This document shows, one piece after another, positions 1-11,109 of a DNA stretch of 35,000 bases (positions are counted from its first letter, which is position 1; every line of letters begins with the position of its first letter). The stretch is taken from contig CAUYUJ010016898.1 of NCBI GenBank assembly GCA_963575745.1, forward strand, positions 1-35,000, given 5' to 3'. Source of the DNA: Prorocentrum cordatum. Its lineage: Eukaryota > Sar > Dinophyceae > Prorocentrales > Prorocentraceae. Made by a program: the position numbers and the translations under genes. Under the pieces are notes generated by a model. It did not search any database. It was not told the origin of the DNA and saw only the letters and a list, made by a program, of their open reading frames with translations.

Positions 1-340
1 CTCCCAGAACGACCACACCCCAGCACGACCCCACCCAAGCACGACCCCACCCCAGCACGACCACACCCCAGCACGACCACACCCCAGCAGGACCCCACCC
101 CAGCACGACCCCACCCCCGCAAGACCACACCCCCGCACGACCACACCCCCGCACGACCTCACCCCAGCACGAACCACACCCCTAGCACGACAAGGCCCCA
201 GCACGACCACCCCCATCACGACCCCCCCCAGCACTGTACCACCCCCCAGCACGACACGCCCCAGCATTCGGAGCCCCTGCCAGCGACCACCCCCCAGCAC
301 GACCACACCCCAGCACGACCACTCCCCAACACGACCACAC
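1..340. repeat. 16-bp minisatellite array, first block
   Basis: Tandem copies of a 16-bp unit (CAGCACGACCACACCC, with variants in which ACAC is CCAC or ACGC). The array runs off the left edge of the window. Sixteen is not a multiple of three, so every frame reads a low-complexity protein and ORFs across it are artefacts. The same unit returns at 1005-1945. Confidence 0.95.
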
Positions 341-600
341 CGCCTTGGTTGAGTGGTTGCCTGTCGTCGTGGAATGTTTCGTGGGGTGTCTCGTGGAATG
401 TTTCGCGGGGTGTCTCCTGGAATGTTTCGAGAGGTGTCTCGCGGAATGTTTCGTGAGGTGTCTCGTGGGATGTTTCGTGAGGTGTCTCGTGGGATGTTTC
501 GTGAGGTGTTGCCCCGTTGGGTATCGTGAAAACGTGCCTATGCTCCACATGTCTATATCCCTTTCCGGGTTCGTGGGTCCATCATGTTTGATGACGCAAG
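341..600. repeat. Duplicated segment with 24-bp minisatellite, copy 1
   Basis: It begins with a TTGGTTGAGTGGTTGCC junction. About six copies of a 24-bp unit (TGTTTCGTGAGGTGTCTCGT plus GGGA, with variants) follow at roughly 369-512, then a non-repetitive tail containing CTATATCCCTTTCCGGGTTC. The whole block recurs with few differences at 1946-2195, each time directly after the 16-bp array, so array and block were duplicated together. Confidence 0.9.
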
Positions 601-1004
601 GCTTTCCCCGGAAAGGGCGGGGGCCCAGGGTTCTCTTTTAGTAGGTAAACCTGTCCCCCGGTGCCAACTTGAAGGAGGCCGGCGAATTTTTTCCCTGATA
701 AATAACGAGGTCGAAGGAGGCCGGCGAATTAAAATTTGAGGATGTCTCGAGCGAAACGCTTGTTTTTGAAATCCCGATCGATAAATCACAGGGTGCGGGC
801 CACTTTTTCGTGTGTTGAGGATGTCTCGAGCGAAACGCTTGCTCCGCAGAGTTTGCCGAGGATGTCTCGAGCGAAACGCTTGTTTTGCAGAGCCGACCGC
901 GACGCGGAAAAGCGCCCCGCGCGAAGGAATTTCGATGATGTTTCGACTAATTTGTTTGTTTTTGTACGATTTCCTGGAATTTTGGCAGGATGTCTCGAGC
1001 GAAA
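601..1004. repeat. Spacer with dispersed GGATGTCTCGAGCGAAACGC motifs
   Basis: No gene is seen. The spacer holds several copies of a roughly 30-bp motif beginning GGATGTCTCGAGCGAAACGC and usually followed by TTGTTTTGC (near 741, 809, 859 and 988). The motif recurs near 2209, 2932, 3368, 4397, 4624, 4663, 6241 and 6468. A short segment with CGATCGATAAATCACAGG at about 776-799 is also found inside the next minisatellite at 1438-1461. Confidence 0.75.
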
Positions 1005-1945
1005 TGCACGACCCCACCCTAGCACGACCATACCCCAGCACGACCACACCCCAGCACGACCAGACCCCAGCACGACCCCACCCCAGCACGACCCCACCCC
1101 AGCACGACCATACCCCAGCACGACCACACCCCAGCACGACCCGACCCCAGCACGACCCTACCCCAGCAAGACCACACCCCAGCACGACCACACCCCAGCA
1201 CGACCTCACCACAGCACGACCACACCCCAGCACGACCACGCCCCAGCACGACCACGCCCCACACGACCACTCCCGCCCCGACGACCACGCACCCCAGCAC
1301 GACCACCCCCCAGCACGACCACCCCCCAGACACGCACGACCACACCCCAGCACCGACCACACCCCAGCACGACCACACCCCAGCACGACCACACCCCAGC
1401 ACGACCACACCCCACACGACCACACCCCAGCACGACCCGATCGATAAATCACAGGGTGCGGAGCACCCCAGCACGACCACACCCCAGCACGACCCCACCC
1501 CAGCACGACCCCACCCCAGCACGACCACGCCCCAGCACGACCACACCCCAGCACGACCACACCCCAGCACGACCACTCCCCAGCACGACCCCACCCCAGC
1601 ACGACCCCACCCTAGCACGACCACACCCCAGCACGACCACACCCCAGCACGACCACACCCCAGCACGATCACACCCCAGCACGACCCCACCCCAGCAAGA
1701 CCACACCCCAGCACGACCGCACCCCAGCACGACCTTACCACAGCACGACCACACCCCAGCACGACCACGCCCCAGCACGACCACGCCCCAGCACGACCAC
1801 GCCCCAGCACGACCACGCCCCAGCACGACCACGCCCCAGCACGACACCCCCCAGCACGACCACCCCCCCAGCACGACCACCCCCCAGCACGACCACCCCC
1901 CAGCACGACCACACCCCAGCACGACCACTCCCCAGCACGACCACA
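1005..1945. repeat. 16-bp minisatellite array, second block
   Basis: About 55-60 copies of the same 16-bp unit as at 1-340, with scattered one-base and few-base variants. The array is interrupted once, at 1438-1461, by a fragment matching the unique sequence at about 776-799. Long ORFs on both strands here (Thr-Pro-Ala-Arg-Pro or Cys-Gly-Arg-Ala-Gly repeats) are by-products of the repeat. Confidence 0.95.
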
Positions 1946-2195
1946 CCGCCTTGGTTGAGTGGTTGCCTGTCGTCGTGGAATGTTTCGTGGGGTGTCTCGT
2001 GGAATGTTTCGCGGGGTGTCTCGTGAAATGTTTCGTGAGGTGTCTCGTGGAATGTTTCGTGAGGTGTCTCGTGGGCTGTTTCGTGAGGTGTCTCGTGGGA
2101 TGTTTCGTGAGGTGTTGCCCAGTTGGGTATCATGAAAACGTGTCCATGCTCCACATGTCTATATCCCTTTCCGGGTTCGTGGGTCCATCATGTTC
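1946..2195. repeat. Duplicated segment with 24-bp minisatellite, copy 2
   Basis: Second copy of the block at 341-600, with the same TTGGTTGAGTGG junction, the 24-bp minisatellite (about 1977-2119) and the CTATATCCCTTTCCGGGTTC tail. It joins directly to the start of the next duplicated segment at about 2195. Confidence 0.9.
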
Positions 2196-2800
2196 ATAAT
2201 TTGTTGAGGATGTCTCGAGCGAAACGCTGGTTTTGCAAACTTTGGGGATGTCTCGAGCGGGGGCCTCATGGGGGGCCAGAATTCAGGGGATGTTTCAGGG
2301 GAAATGTTTGTTTTCACGTCCCGCTCGCAGGAATTCCGGGGATGTCTCGCGGGTGCCACGTCCCGCGCGCAGGAATTTTGAGGATGTCCTGTAGCGCGTC
2401 CCCTTGGCACGTCTTACGGTGCGACCCCATGGCACGTCCCTTGGCACGTCGCCTGGCGCGTCCCTTTGGGACGTTTCGCGGCGCGTCCTCTGGGCACGTC
2501 CCCCTGTCAATTAGCTCTGGGGCAGCTACTATGTGTTCAGGCAGCTCGAGCTTCAGATCCAGATCAGTTCGGTCAGGACTCGGATGCAAAGGAAGACTCG
2601 ATCCACGACGCTATAGAGCACAACCGCGGCATGGCACATCGCAATTCAGCACGGTGCAGCACGGCACAGCCCTCGGCACGGTACATCAAGATCGAAACAA
2701 TCAGCATTGCACTTGCCCGTCACCCAATCAGGGGTCTTTGAAAACGCTGCCATGCGTTACATTTCTACATTCCTTTCCGGGTTCGTGGGTCGATCATGTT
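2195..2800. repeat. 0.6-kb duplicated segment C, copy 1
   Basis: Nearly identical to 4650-5251 (offset about 2.45 kb). The 5' part contains the GGATGTCTCGAGC motif and CGTCCC/GGCACGTCCC-type short repeats. The 3' part (about 2500-2735) is non-repetitive, with no recognisable product. A 91-aa ORF spans it and is preserved in the other copy, but recent duplication explains that without selection. Confidence 0.85.
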
Positions 2801-3484
2801 ATTCCTGGAAAGGGGTCCGTCCCAGGGTTCTCTTTTAAACTTGTCCCCGGTGCCGTGCGGGAGGTGGGTCGGCGGAATCATTTCTTGCTAATTTTCGAGG
2901 TCGAGTTGGGCCGGCGGAAGTAATTGGGAGGATGTCTCTAGCGAAACGCTTGTTCCCGGAAAGGGCGCCGGCCCAGGGCTCTCTTTTGGTAGGTTTACCA
3001 TCGGTTTTGACTTGAAGGGGGCCGGCGAAATTATTCTGCGTAAAAAACGAAGTCAAGTATTTATTTCCAGTCGAAAAAGTGCGTTTCGTGCGTGCCCGCT
3101 CGAGGAAAGTGCGCCCCCCATCTCGGATCCTCGATGAAAAACGGTGTCCGCAGACCCCCTTTTCCCTCGTAAGAGAGAGGGTGCGGAGCGTTTTTCGCAG
3201 AATCCTCGACAAATAACAAACTCTGGAGCCCCGACCGCGACGCGGAAAAGCGCCCCGCGCGCAGGAATTCCGAGGATGTCTCGCGCGTGCCGCGTCCCGC
3301 GCGCAGGAATTTCGAGGATGTCTCGACTAATTCGCTTGTTTTGCTAGGGTTTCTTAGAATTTTGGAAGGATGTCTCGAGCGAAACGCTTTTTTAACATAG
3401 TTTGTTAAGGATATTTAAAAGGAAGCGCTAGTTTTGCAAAATTTGGGGATGTCCCGAGTGGGGGCTTCGTGGGGGGCCAGCGGA
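2801..3484. other. No gene seen; mosaic of dispersed repeat fragments
   Basis: Fragments recur from elsewhere in the first 7 kb: the AGGGTTCTCTTTT box, GGGGGCCGGCG boxes, the GGATGTCTCGAGC motif and the CCGACCGCGACGCGGAAAAG segment also present near 894. No protein or RNA gene is recognised. Confidence 0.6.
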
Positions 3485-3786
3485 ATTCTTGTGCGATAGA
3501 TTACGAGGTCGAAGGGGGCCAGCGGATTTCAATTGTGAGGACGAAGGCCATTTTTCGCCACCCCTCACGCAGATCGTGCTCTTGGAATTTTACTGCCTTT
3601 AAGGAAACCTCGATATTTCAGGTGAAGTCCACTTTTTTCCGACATCGACTTTAAACGATAAAAAACGAGGTAAACGCGTTCGCTCGATAAATAACGAGGA
3701 ACCGCGGCCTGCGGAACGGCGCTGGGAACGGAGTTTTGGATTCTTGAAGTTGCATAAGTTCGGAAATAGCAGAAATTCTTTGTGTT

Positions 3787-4090
3787 TTTTGACCCTGACC
3801 CCGCCGATCTGCGTGAGGTGTGGCACGGAATACCCGAAATGTGTCAAATCCCATATGTTTTTGGACCCTGACCCGCCGATCTGCGCGAGGGGTGGCGCGG
3901 AATTCCAGAAATGTGGCAAATCCCATGTGTTTTTGGACCCTGACCCCGCCGATCTGCGTGAGGGGTGGCACGGAATTCCAGAAATGTGGCAAATCCCATG
4001 TGTTTTCGGATCCTGACCCCGCCGACCTGCGTGAGGGGTGGCACCGAATTTCAGAAATGTGGCAAGTCCCATGTGTTTTCGGACCTTGAC
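3787..4090. repeat. 73-bp tandem repeat, about four copies
   Basis: The unit contains GAGGGGTGGCACGGAATTCC, then AGAAATGTGGCAAATCCCAT, then a GACCCTGACCCCGCCGAT segment. Equivalent bases lie exactly 73 bp apart (for example 3965 and 4038). The same array is present at 5634-5940, and a shorter one at 6518-6672. Confidence 0.92.
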
Positions 4091-4295
4091 TTCGCCCAGG
4101 AGGGCCCAGGAGGCTCCAGGAGAGCCCAGGAGAGCCCAGGAGGGCCCAGGAGAGCCCAGGAGGGCCCAGGAGGACCCAGGAGGCTCCAAGAGGCACCAGG
4201 GGGCCCAAGGAGGGCCCAGGAAAAGCTCCAGGAGGCTCCAGGAGAGCCCAGGAGGGCCCAAGAGGTCCAAGGAAGACCCAGGAGGGCCCAGGAGC
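4090..4295. repeat. 10-bp purine-rich minisatellite (AGGAGGGCCC type)
   Basis: Tandem 10-bp units AGGAGGGCCC, AGGAGAGCCC and AGGAGGCTCC. Near-identical arrays occur at 5942-6140 and 6675-6872, always directly after the 73-bp repeat. No coding potential is supported. Confidence 0.9.
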
Positions 4296-4649
4296 CCTTA
4301 CGAGGGATCGTGGTCCTGGGAGCGCTGACGTAGAGTAATTTACGAGGGATCGTGGCCCTGGGAGCGCGGGTGTAGTGTAATTCATCATTTGTTGAGGATG
4401 TCTCGAGCGGAACGCTGGTTTTGCAAAATTTGTGGGTGTCTCGAGCGGGGGCTTCGTGGAGGGCCAGAATTTGGAGGATGTCTCAGGCGAAATGCTTGTT
4501 TTCGTGTCCCGCTCGCAGGAATTCCAAGGATGTCTCGCGCGTGCCGCGTCCCGCGCGCAGGAGTTTTGAGGATGTCTCGACTAAATCGTTTGTTCTGCCA
4601 GGATGTCCTTGGATTTTGACCGGATGTCTCGAGCGAAACGCTTCTTTTT

Positions 4650-5251
4650 CATAATTTGTTGAGGATGTCTCGAGCGAAACGCTGGTTTTGCAAACTTGGG
4701 GGATGTCTCGAGCGGGGGCCTCGTGGGGGGGCAGAATTCAGAGGATGTTTCAGGCGAAATGTTTGTTTTCACGTCCCGCTCGCATGAATTCCAGGGATGT
4801 CTCGCGCGTGCCACGTCCCGCGCGGAATTTTGAGGATGTCCCGTAGCGCGTCCCCTTGGCACGTCCTACGGTGCGACCCCATGGCACGTCCCTTGGCACG
4901 TCGCCTGGCGCGTCCCTTGGGACGTTTCGCGGCGCGTCCTCTGGGCACGTCCCCCTGTCAATTAGCTCTGGGGCAGCTACTATGTGTTCAGGCAGCTCGA
5001 GCTTCAGATCCAGATCAGTTCGGTCAGGACTCGGATGCAAAGGAAGACTCGATCCACGACGCTATAGAGCACAACCGCGGCATGGCACATCGCAATTCAG
5101 CGCGGTGCAGCATGGCGCGGCCCTCGGCACGGTGCATCAAGATCGAAACAATCAGCATTGCACTTGCCCGTCACCCAATCAGGTGTCTTTGAAAACATTG
5201 CCGTGCGTTACATTTCTATATTCCTTTCCGGGTTCGTGGGTCGATAATGTT
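4650..5251. repeat. 0.6-kb duplicated segment C, copy 2
   Basis: Second copy of 2195-2800, with small indels in the GCACGTCCC-rich part. It lies between the two copies of segment D, so segments C and D are interleaved. Confidence 0.85.
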
Positions 5252-5329
5252 TTTCCCGGAAAGGGCTCGAGGCCAGGGTTCTCTTTTGGTAGGTTTACCC
5301 GCGGTTTTTACTTGAAGGGGGCCGGCGGA

Positions 5330-6430
5330 ATTCTTGTGCGATAGATTACGAGGTCGAAGGGGGCCAGCGGATTTCAATTGTGAGGACGAAGGCAATTTTT
5401 CGCCACCCCTCACGCAGATCGTGCTCTTGGAATTTTACTGCCTTTAAGGAAACCTCGATATTTCAGGTGAAGTCCACTTTTTTCCGACATCGACTTTAAA
5501 CGATAAAAAACTAGGTAAACGCGTTCGCTCGATAAATAACGAGGTACCGCGGCCTCCGGAACGGCGCTGGGAACGGAGTTTTGGATTCTTGAAGTTGCAT
5601 AAGTTCGGAAATAGCAGAAATCCCTTGTGTTTTTTGACCCTGACCCCGCCGATCTGCGTGAGGTGTGGCACGGAATACCAGAAATGTGTCAAATCCCATG
5701 TGTTTTTGGACCCTGACCCCGCCGATCTGCGTGAGGGGTGGCGCGGAATTCCAGAAATGTGGCAAATCCCATGTGTTTTTGGACCCTGACCCCGCCGATC
5801 TGCGTGAGGGGTGGCGCGGAATTCCAGAAATGTGGCAAATCCCATGTGTTTTCGGATCCTGACCCCGCCGACCTGCGTGAGGGGTGGCACCGAATTTCAG
5901 AAATGTGGCAAGTCCCATGTGTTTTCGGACCTTGACTTCGCCCAGGAGGGCCCAGGAGGCTCCAGGAGAGCCCAGGAGAGCCCAGGAGGGCCCAGGAGAG
6001 CCCAGGAGGGCCCAGGAGGACCCAGGAGGCTCCAAGAGGCACCAGGGGGCCCAAGGAGGGCCCAGGAGAAGCTCCAGGAGGCTCCAGGAGAGCCCAGGAG
6101 GGCCCAAGAGGTCCAAGGAAGACCCAGGAGGGCCCAGGAGCCCTTACGAGGGATCGTGGTCCTGGGAGCGCTGACGTAGAGTAATTTACGAGGGATCGTG
6201 GCCCTGGGAGCGCGGGTGTAGTGTAATTCATCATTTGTTGAGGATGTCTCGAGCGGAACGCTGGTTTTGCAAAATTTGTGGGTGTCTCGAGCGGGGGCTT
6301 CGTGGAGGGCCAGAATTTGGGGGATGTCTCAGGCGAAATGCTTGTTTTCGTGTCCCGCTCGCAGGAATTCCAGGGATGTCTCGCGCGGGCCGCGTCCCGC
6401 GCGCAGGAATTTCGAGGATGTCTTGACTAA
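5330..6430. repeat. 1.1-kb duplicated segment D, copy 2
   Basis: Second copy of 3485-4590. It contains four 73-bp units spaced exactly 73 bp apart (5665, 5738, 5811, 5884), the 10-bp minisatellite at 5942-6140 and the paired 40-bp repeat at 6146-6231. Few differences from copy 1 suggest recent duplication or ongoing gene conversion. Confidence 0.88.
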
Positions 6431-6514
6431 TTCGCTTGTTTTGTCAGGATTTCTTAGAATTTCGGCAGGATGTCTCGAGCGAAACGCTTGTTTTTCATAA
6501 TTTGTTGAGGATGT

Positions 6515-6955
6515 CTCGACCCTGACCCCCCCGATCTGCGTGAGGGGTGGCACGGAATTCCAGAAATGTGGCAAATCCCCTGTGTGTTCGGATCCTGACC
6601 CCGCCGACCTGCGTGAGGGGTGGCACCGAATTTCAGAAATGTGGCAAGTCCCATGTGTTTTCGGACCTTGACTTCGCCCAGGAGGGCCCAGGAGGCTCCA
6701 GGAGAGCCCAGGAGAGCCCAGGAGGGCCCAGGAGAGCCCAGAGGGCCCAGGAGGACCCAGGAGGCTCCAAGAGGCACCAGGGGGCCCAAGGAGGGCCCAG
6801 GAGAAGCTCCAGGAGGCTCCAGGAGAGCCCAGCAGGGCCCAAGAGGTCCAAGGAAGACCCAGGAGGGCCCAGGAGCCCTTACGAGGGATCGTGGCCTTGG
6901 GAGCGCTGACGTAGCGTAATTTACGAGGGATCGTGGCCTTGGGAGCGCGTGCCTC
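6515..6955. repeat. Truncated third copy of segment D repeats
   Basis: It starts abruptly inside a GGATGTCTCGA motif that switches directly into the 73-bp unit. It continues with two 73-bp units, the 10-bp minisatellite (6675-6872) and two 40-bp units. The switch point near 6518 is a clean recombination junction. The copy ends where the hairpin repeat array begins. Confidence 0.85.
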
Positions 6956-7296
6956 GTAGAGCTCTGATGGTAGAAGAGCTGGAGGAATTCGGCGACAGGG
7001 TGGGGCTAGTTGGCGAAAGGTCGAAAAGGGGCGCGATCATACCTTCCGCAGCCTAAGATTTAAAAGACATTTGACCATTTTGCAAAAAGCAGGTTTTTAC
7101 GCTAATCGTACGCATATAAGCTTTGTTCTGAGAGCAGCTCGGCTCTCTCGAATAACTTTTACTATCGGTTGACTTCCGGGAACCGACCTGGTGTTTTGAC
7201 ATCAAAAAATACAAAAATGAAAATTTCAAGACAATTCTCTGCGAAGCTCTCTGCTTCGATTCTGAGCACTCTTACGCGCACTCTTACGCGTGTAGG

Positions 7297-7366
7297 GAGC
7301 TCTACGAGGTTCCCGGCGGTGATCAGGTTGACGGTTCACCGCCGGCGCCAGTACCTCGTAGAGCTC
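7297..7366 (+). repeat. Foldback hairpin copy 1 (complete, both outer arms)
   Basis: Outer arms GAGCTCTACGAGG and CCTCGTAGAGCTC are perfect reverse complements. The inner arms are CCGGCGGTGA and TTCACCGCCGG. The G in the left arm is matched by a C in the right, where most copies have A and T. Confidence 0.9.
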
Positions 7367-7734
7367 TTCGGCATCGATGAGCTAGAGGAATACCTCGTAG
7401 AGCTCTTCGTCATCGATGAGCTAGAGGAATTCCGGCGCGGGGTGAAGCTACATGGTCGACCCGACCAGAAGAGACAATGTGACAACTTTGGGTCGGTGTT
7501 GCTGGTATTTGAAAGATATTTGACCATTCATTTTGAGAAAGCAGTTTTTTTACGCCGAGCATTGGCATATACATTTTGTTCCCAGAGCAGCTCAGCTCTT
7601 TGAGCCAGTTTTAGTTTTAGTTCACTTCCAGGAACCGACTTCAAGTCGACACGAAAACATGTCAATGTGACGTTTTTCTAGAAATACTCCGAGAAGCTCC
7701 CTGCTTCGATCCTGAGCTCTGTTACGCGTGCAAG

Positions 7735-7762
7735 GAGCTCTACGAGGTTCCCGGCGGTAATG
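7735..7762 (+). repeat. Foldback hairpin, left half only
   Basis: Left outer arm plus CCGGCGGTAA, joined directly to TGTGGTGACCTCGGGTCGG of the next unit. The right half is deleted, which marks a recombination junction. Confidence 0.75.
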
Positions 7763-8017
7763 TGGTGACCTCGGGTCGGTTTTTCGGAGATTCTCAGAGA
7801 TTCCGAAATTCGTTTAAGGAATTCAGATTTTTATTCTGTGCAGTGGATCATGGCGCGTTTCATGGTGCATTTTCTAAGGCTATAGCTCCATTATTCGGAT
7901 CAAAAGACTAGAGGAACCGATGTTCTGTAAAACCTGAAACACACGTTTCTTCAGTAAAACGTCTGATATCAACGAATTCACTTCTGCTGTAATCTGGGAA
8001 CTGATCTGGTCTCTCCA

Positions 8018-8088
8018 GAGCTCTACGAGGGTCCCGGCGGTAACCTGGTTGACGGTTCACGGCCGGCTCCCAGTACCTCGTAGAGCTC
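8018..8088 (+). repeat. Foldback hairpin copy 3 (complete)
   Basis: GAGCTCTACGAGG ... CCGGCGGTAA, loop CCTGGTTGACGGT, right inner arm with one change (TCACGGCCGG), and CCTCGTAGAGCTC. Confidence 0.9.
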
Positions 8089-8413
8089 TTCGGCATCGAT
8101 GAGCTAGGGGAATTCCGGCGCGGGGTGCAGCTAGTTGACCGACCCGGCGCGGGCGGACAATGTGGTGACTTGGGGTCGGTTTTTCGAAGGTTCTGAGAGA
8201 TTTTGAAATTCGTTTTGGGAATTTAGATTTTGATTCTCTGCAGTCGATGATGGCGCGTTTGATGGTGCGCTTCTTAGGGCTCTAGCTACATTATTTCTAT
8301 CAAAAGACTAGGAGGAACCGACGTTTCGTAAAACCCAAAAACAACAGTTCTTCAGTTTTAAAGTTTTTATTCAAGAACGCTTTCGTCTGTTATTGGGAAA
8401 CTTGGTCTCTCCT

Positions 8414-8470
8414 GAGCTCTACGAGGGTCCCGGCGGTAACCTGGTTGAGGGTTTACGGCCGGCTCCCAGT
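8414..8470 (+). repeat. Foldback hairpin copy 4 (right outer arm lost)
   Basis: Left outer arm, inner stem and GGCTCCCAGT are present. The sequence then jumps to TCCGGCGCGGGGTGCAGC without CCTCGTAGAGCTC. Confidence 0.8.
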
Positions 8471-8774
8471 TCCGGCGCGGGGTGCAGCTAGTTGGCCGAC
8501 CCGGCCCGGGCGGACAATGTGTCAACCTGGGCTCGGTTTTTCGAAGATTCTGAGAGATTTGGAAATTCGTTTTGAGAACCAGTATTTTTCGCACCTGTAG
8601 TGGGTTGTGCCGCGTCGGCCAGTGAAATTCTCGGGTCCGTAGCTGCAATATTACTATCAAAACACTTGGCGGAACCGATTTGCAAACTGAAAAACATAAA
8701 TTTTCGAGTTGTTCAGCTCACGCGTAAGAGAGCAAGCTTCTCCCATGTGTTCCGAGCAGGGCCGTGCAAGGGAA

Positions 8775-8830
8775 CAGCTCTACGAGGCTCCCGGCGGTAA
8801 CCTGGTTGACGGTCTACCGCCGGCTCCCAG
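8775..8830 (+). repeat. Foldback hairpin copy 5 (right outer arm displaced)
   Basis: CAGCTCTACGAGG, inner stem CCGGCGGTAA ... CTACCGCCGG, then GCTCCCAGTAAGC. Separate CCTCGTAGAGCTC and CCTCGTGGAGCTC boxes follow near 8870 and 8931. Confidence 0.8.
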
Positions 8831-9275
8831 TAAGCTAAGAGGAATTCGGGCGCAGGGTGGAGCTAGTACCTCGTAGAGCTCTTTGGCAAGATGAGCTAAG
8901 AGGAATTCGGGCGCAGGGTGGACCTAGTACCTCGTGGAGCTCTTCGCCAAGATGAGCTAAGAGGAATTCCGGCGCAGGGTGGAGGTAGTTGGCAGACCCG
9001 ACCTTAAGAGACAATGTGATAACTTGGGGTCGGTTTTTGCCTCTTTGTGCAAAATTTTAAAATTCGTTTCCAGAACCGGTATTTTTCTCACGTGTAGTGG
9101 GTTGTGCCGCGTCAGCCAGTCAAATTCTCAGGTCCGTAGCTGCAATATTACGATCAAAACACTTGAGGGAACAGACGTTGGATGCAAACCGGAAAAACGT
9201 ATTTTTCGAGCTTTTTTCTTCACGCTTGAGAAAGCTTGTCCCGTGTGTTTCGAGCAGCGCCGCGCGAGAAAAAAA

Positions 9276-9330
9276 CTCTACGAGGCTCCCGGCGGTTAGC
9301 TGGTTGACGGCTTACCGCCGGATCCCAGTT
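9276..9330 (+). repeat. Foldback hairpin copy 6
   Basis: The left arm is eroded to ACTCTACGAGG. The inner stem CCGGCGGTTA ... TTACCGCCGG is present and ends with GATCCCAGT. No right outer arm is seen. Confidence 0.8.
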
Positions 9331-9499
9331 GGCAGATCCGACCTTAAGAGACAATGTGGTAACTTGGGGTCGGTTTTTCTATGGTTGCGCAAAATTTGAA
9401 AGTTCGTTTTGAGAGCTGGTATTTTTCTCACGTGTAGTGGGTTATGCCGCGTCTGCCAGTGAAATTCTTACGTCCGTAGCTGGAATATTATTATCAAAA

Positions 9500-10460
9500 G
9501 ACTTGCAGCAACCGACTGTGTTCCATCTTGACACGCGTTCACGGTTTTCTGTACTTAACTCGAGATGTAGAAAAGCTAGAGAGCTGGTTAGTACAGAAAC
9601 CGATTCAGAATCATCAGGCACGTTCGTCTGTTGCATCCAGAGATCTGAACTCGGTCTGCTACTCGAGCTCGGTCCGCAAAAACTATTCGTATTCTTCGAG
9701 TGTTTTTCAAAAGTACTGCCGGTTTTCTGTACTGAATGCAAGATTTAGAAGAGCTACAGAGCTGGTGCGCACATAAACGGATCCAATATCATTAGCCGCG
9801 TTCGTCTGTTGCATCGAGAGGTCTGAACTGGGTCTGCTACTCGAGCTAGGTTCACGACACTATCCGTATTTCTCAAGTTCTCTTTAGAGGCGCTGTCGGT
9901 ATTCTGTACTTAACTCGAGCTGTAGCACAGCTACAGAGCTGGTACGCACAGAAACATCAGGGGCGTTCGGCTGAAGCATCCAGAGCTCTGAACAGAGTCT
10001 GCTACTCGAGTTAGGTCCGCAAAACTATTCGTATGCGACCGATTTCTTTCGAACTGATGGTGAATTGTTTCACTTAACAGCTGCAGATGAGCTTGGGAGC
10101 CCTCCCGCAAAGCAATCAGAAGGAAATAGTGAGTCGGCATCGTCTGGGCGCTTGGCTTGGGTTTGTTATGAGCGCAGACGCCGCACAACTAGTCATTTTT
10201 TTTGTTTTTTTTTTTTTGTTTTTTTTTTTTTTTTTTTTCTTTTTCCCCCCCGGTGATGGAATTTGTTTCCTGGTTTGAATTCGAGGTGCAGATGAGCTTG
10301 AGAGGTCTCAGGCATTGCAATGGGAAGCTAATGATCATGCGCGCTATTTGAAAGTGTCTAGACACCCACACTCACACTGCTATTAGCGCTAGGGCTGAGC
10401 ACTGATTCGTACTGTGCTACTTCCTTGGAAATGTTATTGTTCTTCTTGTCTTTACTCGTG
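9500..10460. repeat. 0.95-kb duplicated segment with 180-bp tandem repeat, copy 1
   Basis: Three units of about 180 bp start at TTTTCTGTACTTAACTCGAG (near 9541, 9720 and 9900). Each continues through GAGCTGGT...CAGAAACC, GCGTTCGTCTGTTGCATC, CAGAGGTCTGAACTCGG, CTACTCGAGCTAGGTCCGC and CTATTCGTAT. A GATGAGCTTGRGAGC segment follows. The same arrangement recurs at 11110-12030. No gene is recognised. Confidence 0.8.
10196..10251 (+). repeat. Poly-T tract followed by a C run
   Basis: About 48 bases almost all T, broken by three G and one C, then seven C. On the - strand this is a long poly-A. The duplicate copy at about 11800 lacks it, so it is an insertion or expansion specific to copy 1. Confidence 0.9.
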
Positions 10461-10867
10461 CTGCAGAAGAGGTACAGAGCATCAGTGGCAATCGTGAAGT
10501 GTATCTAGACGCCTGAGATCATCTGCTATCAGCGCTCGGGCTGAAACAACTATTCGTTCTCTGCTAATTCTTTGGACATAATAAGAGGAATTCGGGCGCA
10601 GGGTGAAGCTAGTGGGCAGATCCGACCTTAACAGACAATGTGGTGACTTGGGGTCGGTTTTGCTGATATGTGAAATATATTTGACAATTCCTTTTCAGAA
10701 ACCATGCTTTTCTCACGTGTGTGCCAGTCAATTCTCAGGTCCGTAGATGCAATGTTACTATCAAGGGAACCGACGGATGAAAACGGAAAAAACGTATTTT
10801 TCGAGCTTTTCTCTTCGCGCTGGAAAAAGTTTTCTCCGTGTGTTTCGAGCAGCGCCGCGCGAGAAAA

Positions 10868-10921
10868 GAGCTCTACGAGGCTCCCGGCGGTTACCTGGTT
10901 GACGGTTTACCGCCGGATCCC
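10868..10921 (+). repeat. Foldback hairpin copy 7
   Basis: GAGCTCTACGAGG, CCGGCGGTTA, loop, TTACCGCCGG, GATCCCA. No right outer arm is present. Confidence 0.8.
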
Positions 10922-11109
10922 ATTGCAGAGCCGACTTGAAGAGACAATGTGATAACCGGAGGTCGGTTTTTCGAAGATTCCGAGAAATTTGAAAGTTCGT
11001 TTTGGGAACCAGTATTTTTCTCACGTGTAGTGGGTTATGTCGCGGCTGCCAGTCAAATTCTCTGGTCTGTAGCTGCAATACTATTATCAAAACACTTGAG
11101 GGAACCAAT

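Larger units (their letters stand above)
3485..4590. repeat. 1.1-kb duplicated segment D, copy 1
   Basis: Almost the same as 5330-6430 (offset 1845-1846 bp). In order it holds a unique part (3485-3786), a 73-bp tandem repeat (3787-4090), a 10-bp purine-rich minisatellite (4090-4290), two copies of a roughly 40-bp repeat containing ACGAGGGATCGTGG (4298-4382), and GGATGTCTCGAGC motifs. The many ORFs on both strands follow the repeats and are not believed to be genes. Confidence 0.88.

Noticed and set aside
553-1946. Long ORFs on both strands through the 16-bp minisatellite (Thr-Pro-Ala-Arg-Pro or Cys-Gly-Arg-Ala-Gly repeats)
   Set aside because: They exist because the 16-bp unit has few stops in any frame. 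All frames give similar low-complexity peptides and no domain is present.
3599-6234. Repeated ORFs with Pro-Gly-Pro-Ser-Trp or Arg-Arg-Ala-Gln-Glu motifs
   Set aside because: They follow the 10-bp and 73-bp tandem repeats and appear in several frames on both strands in each duplicate.
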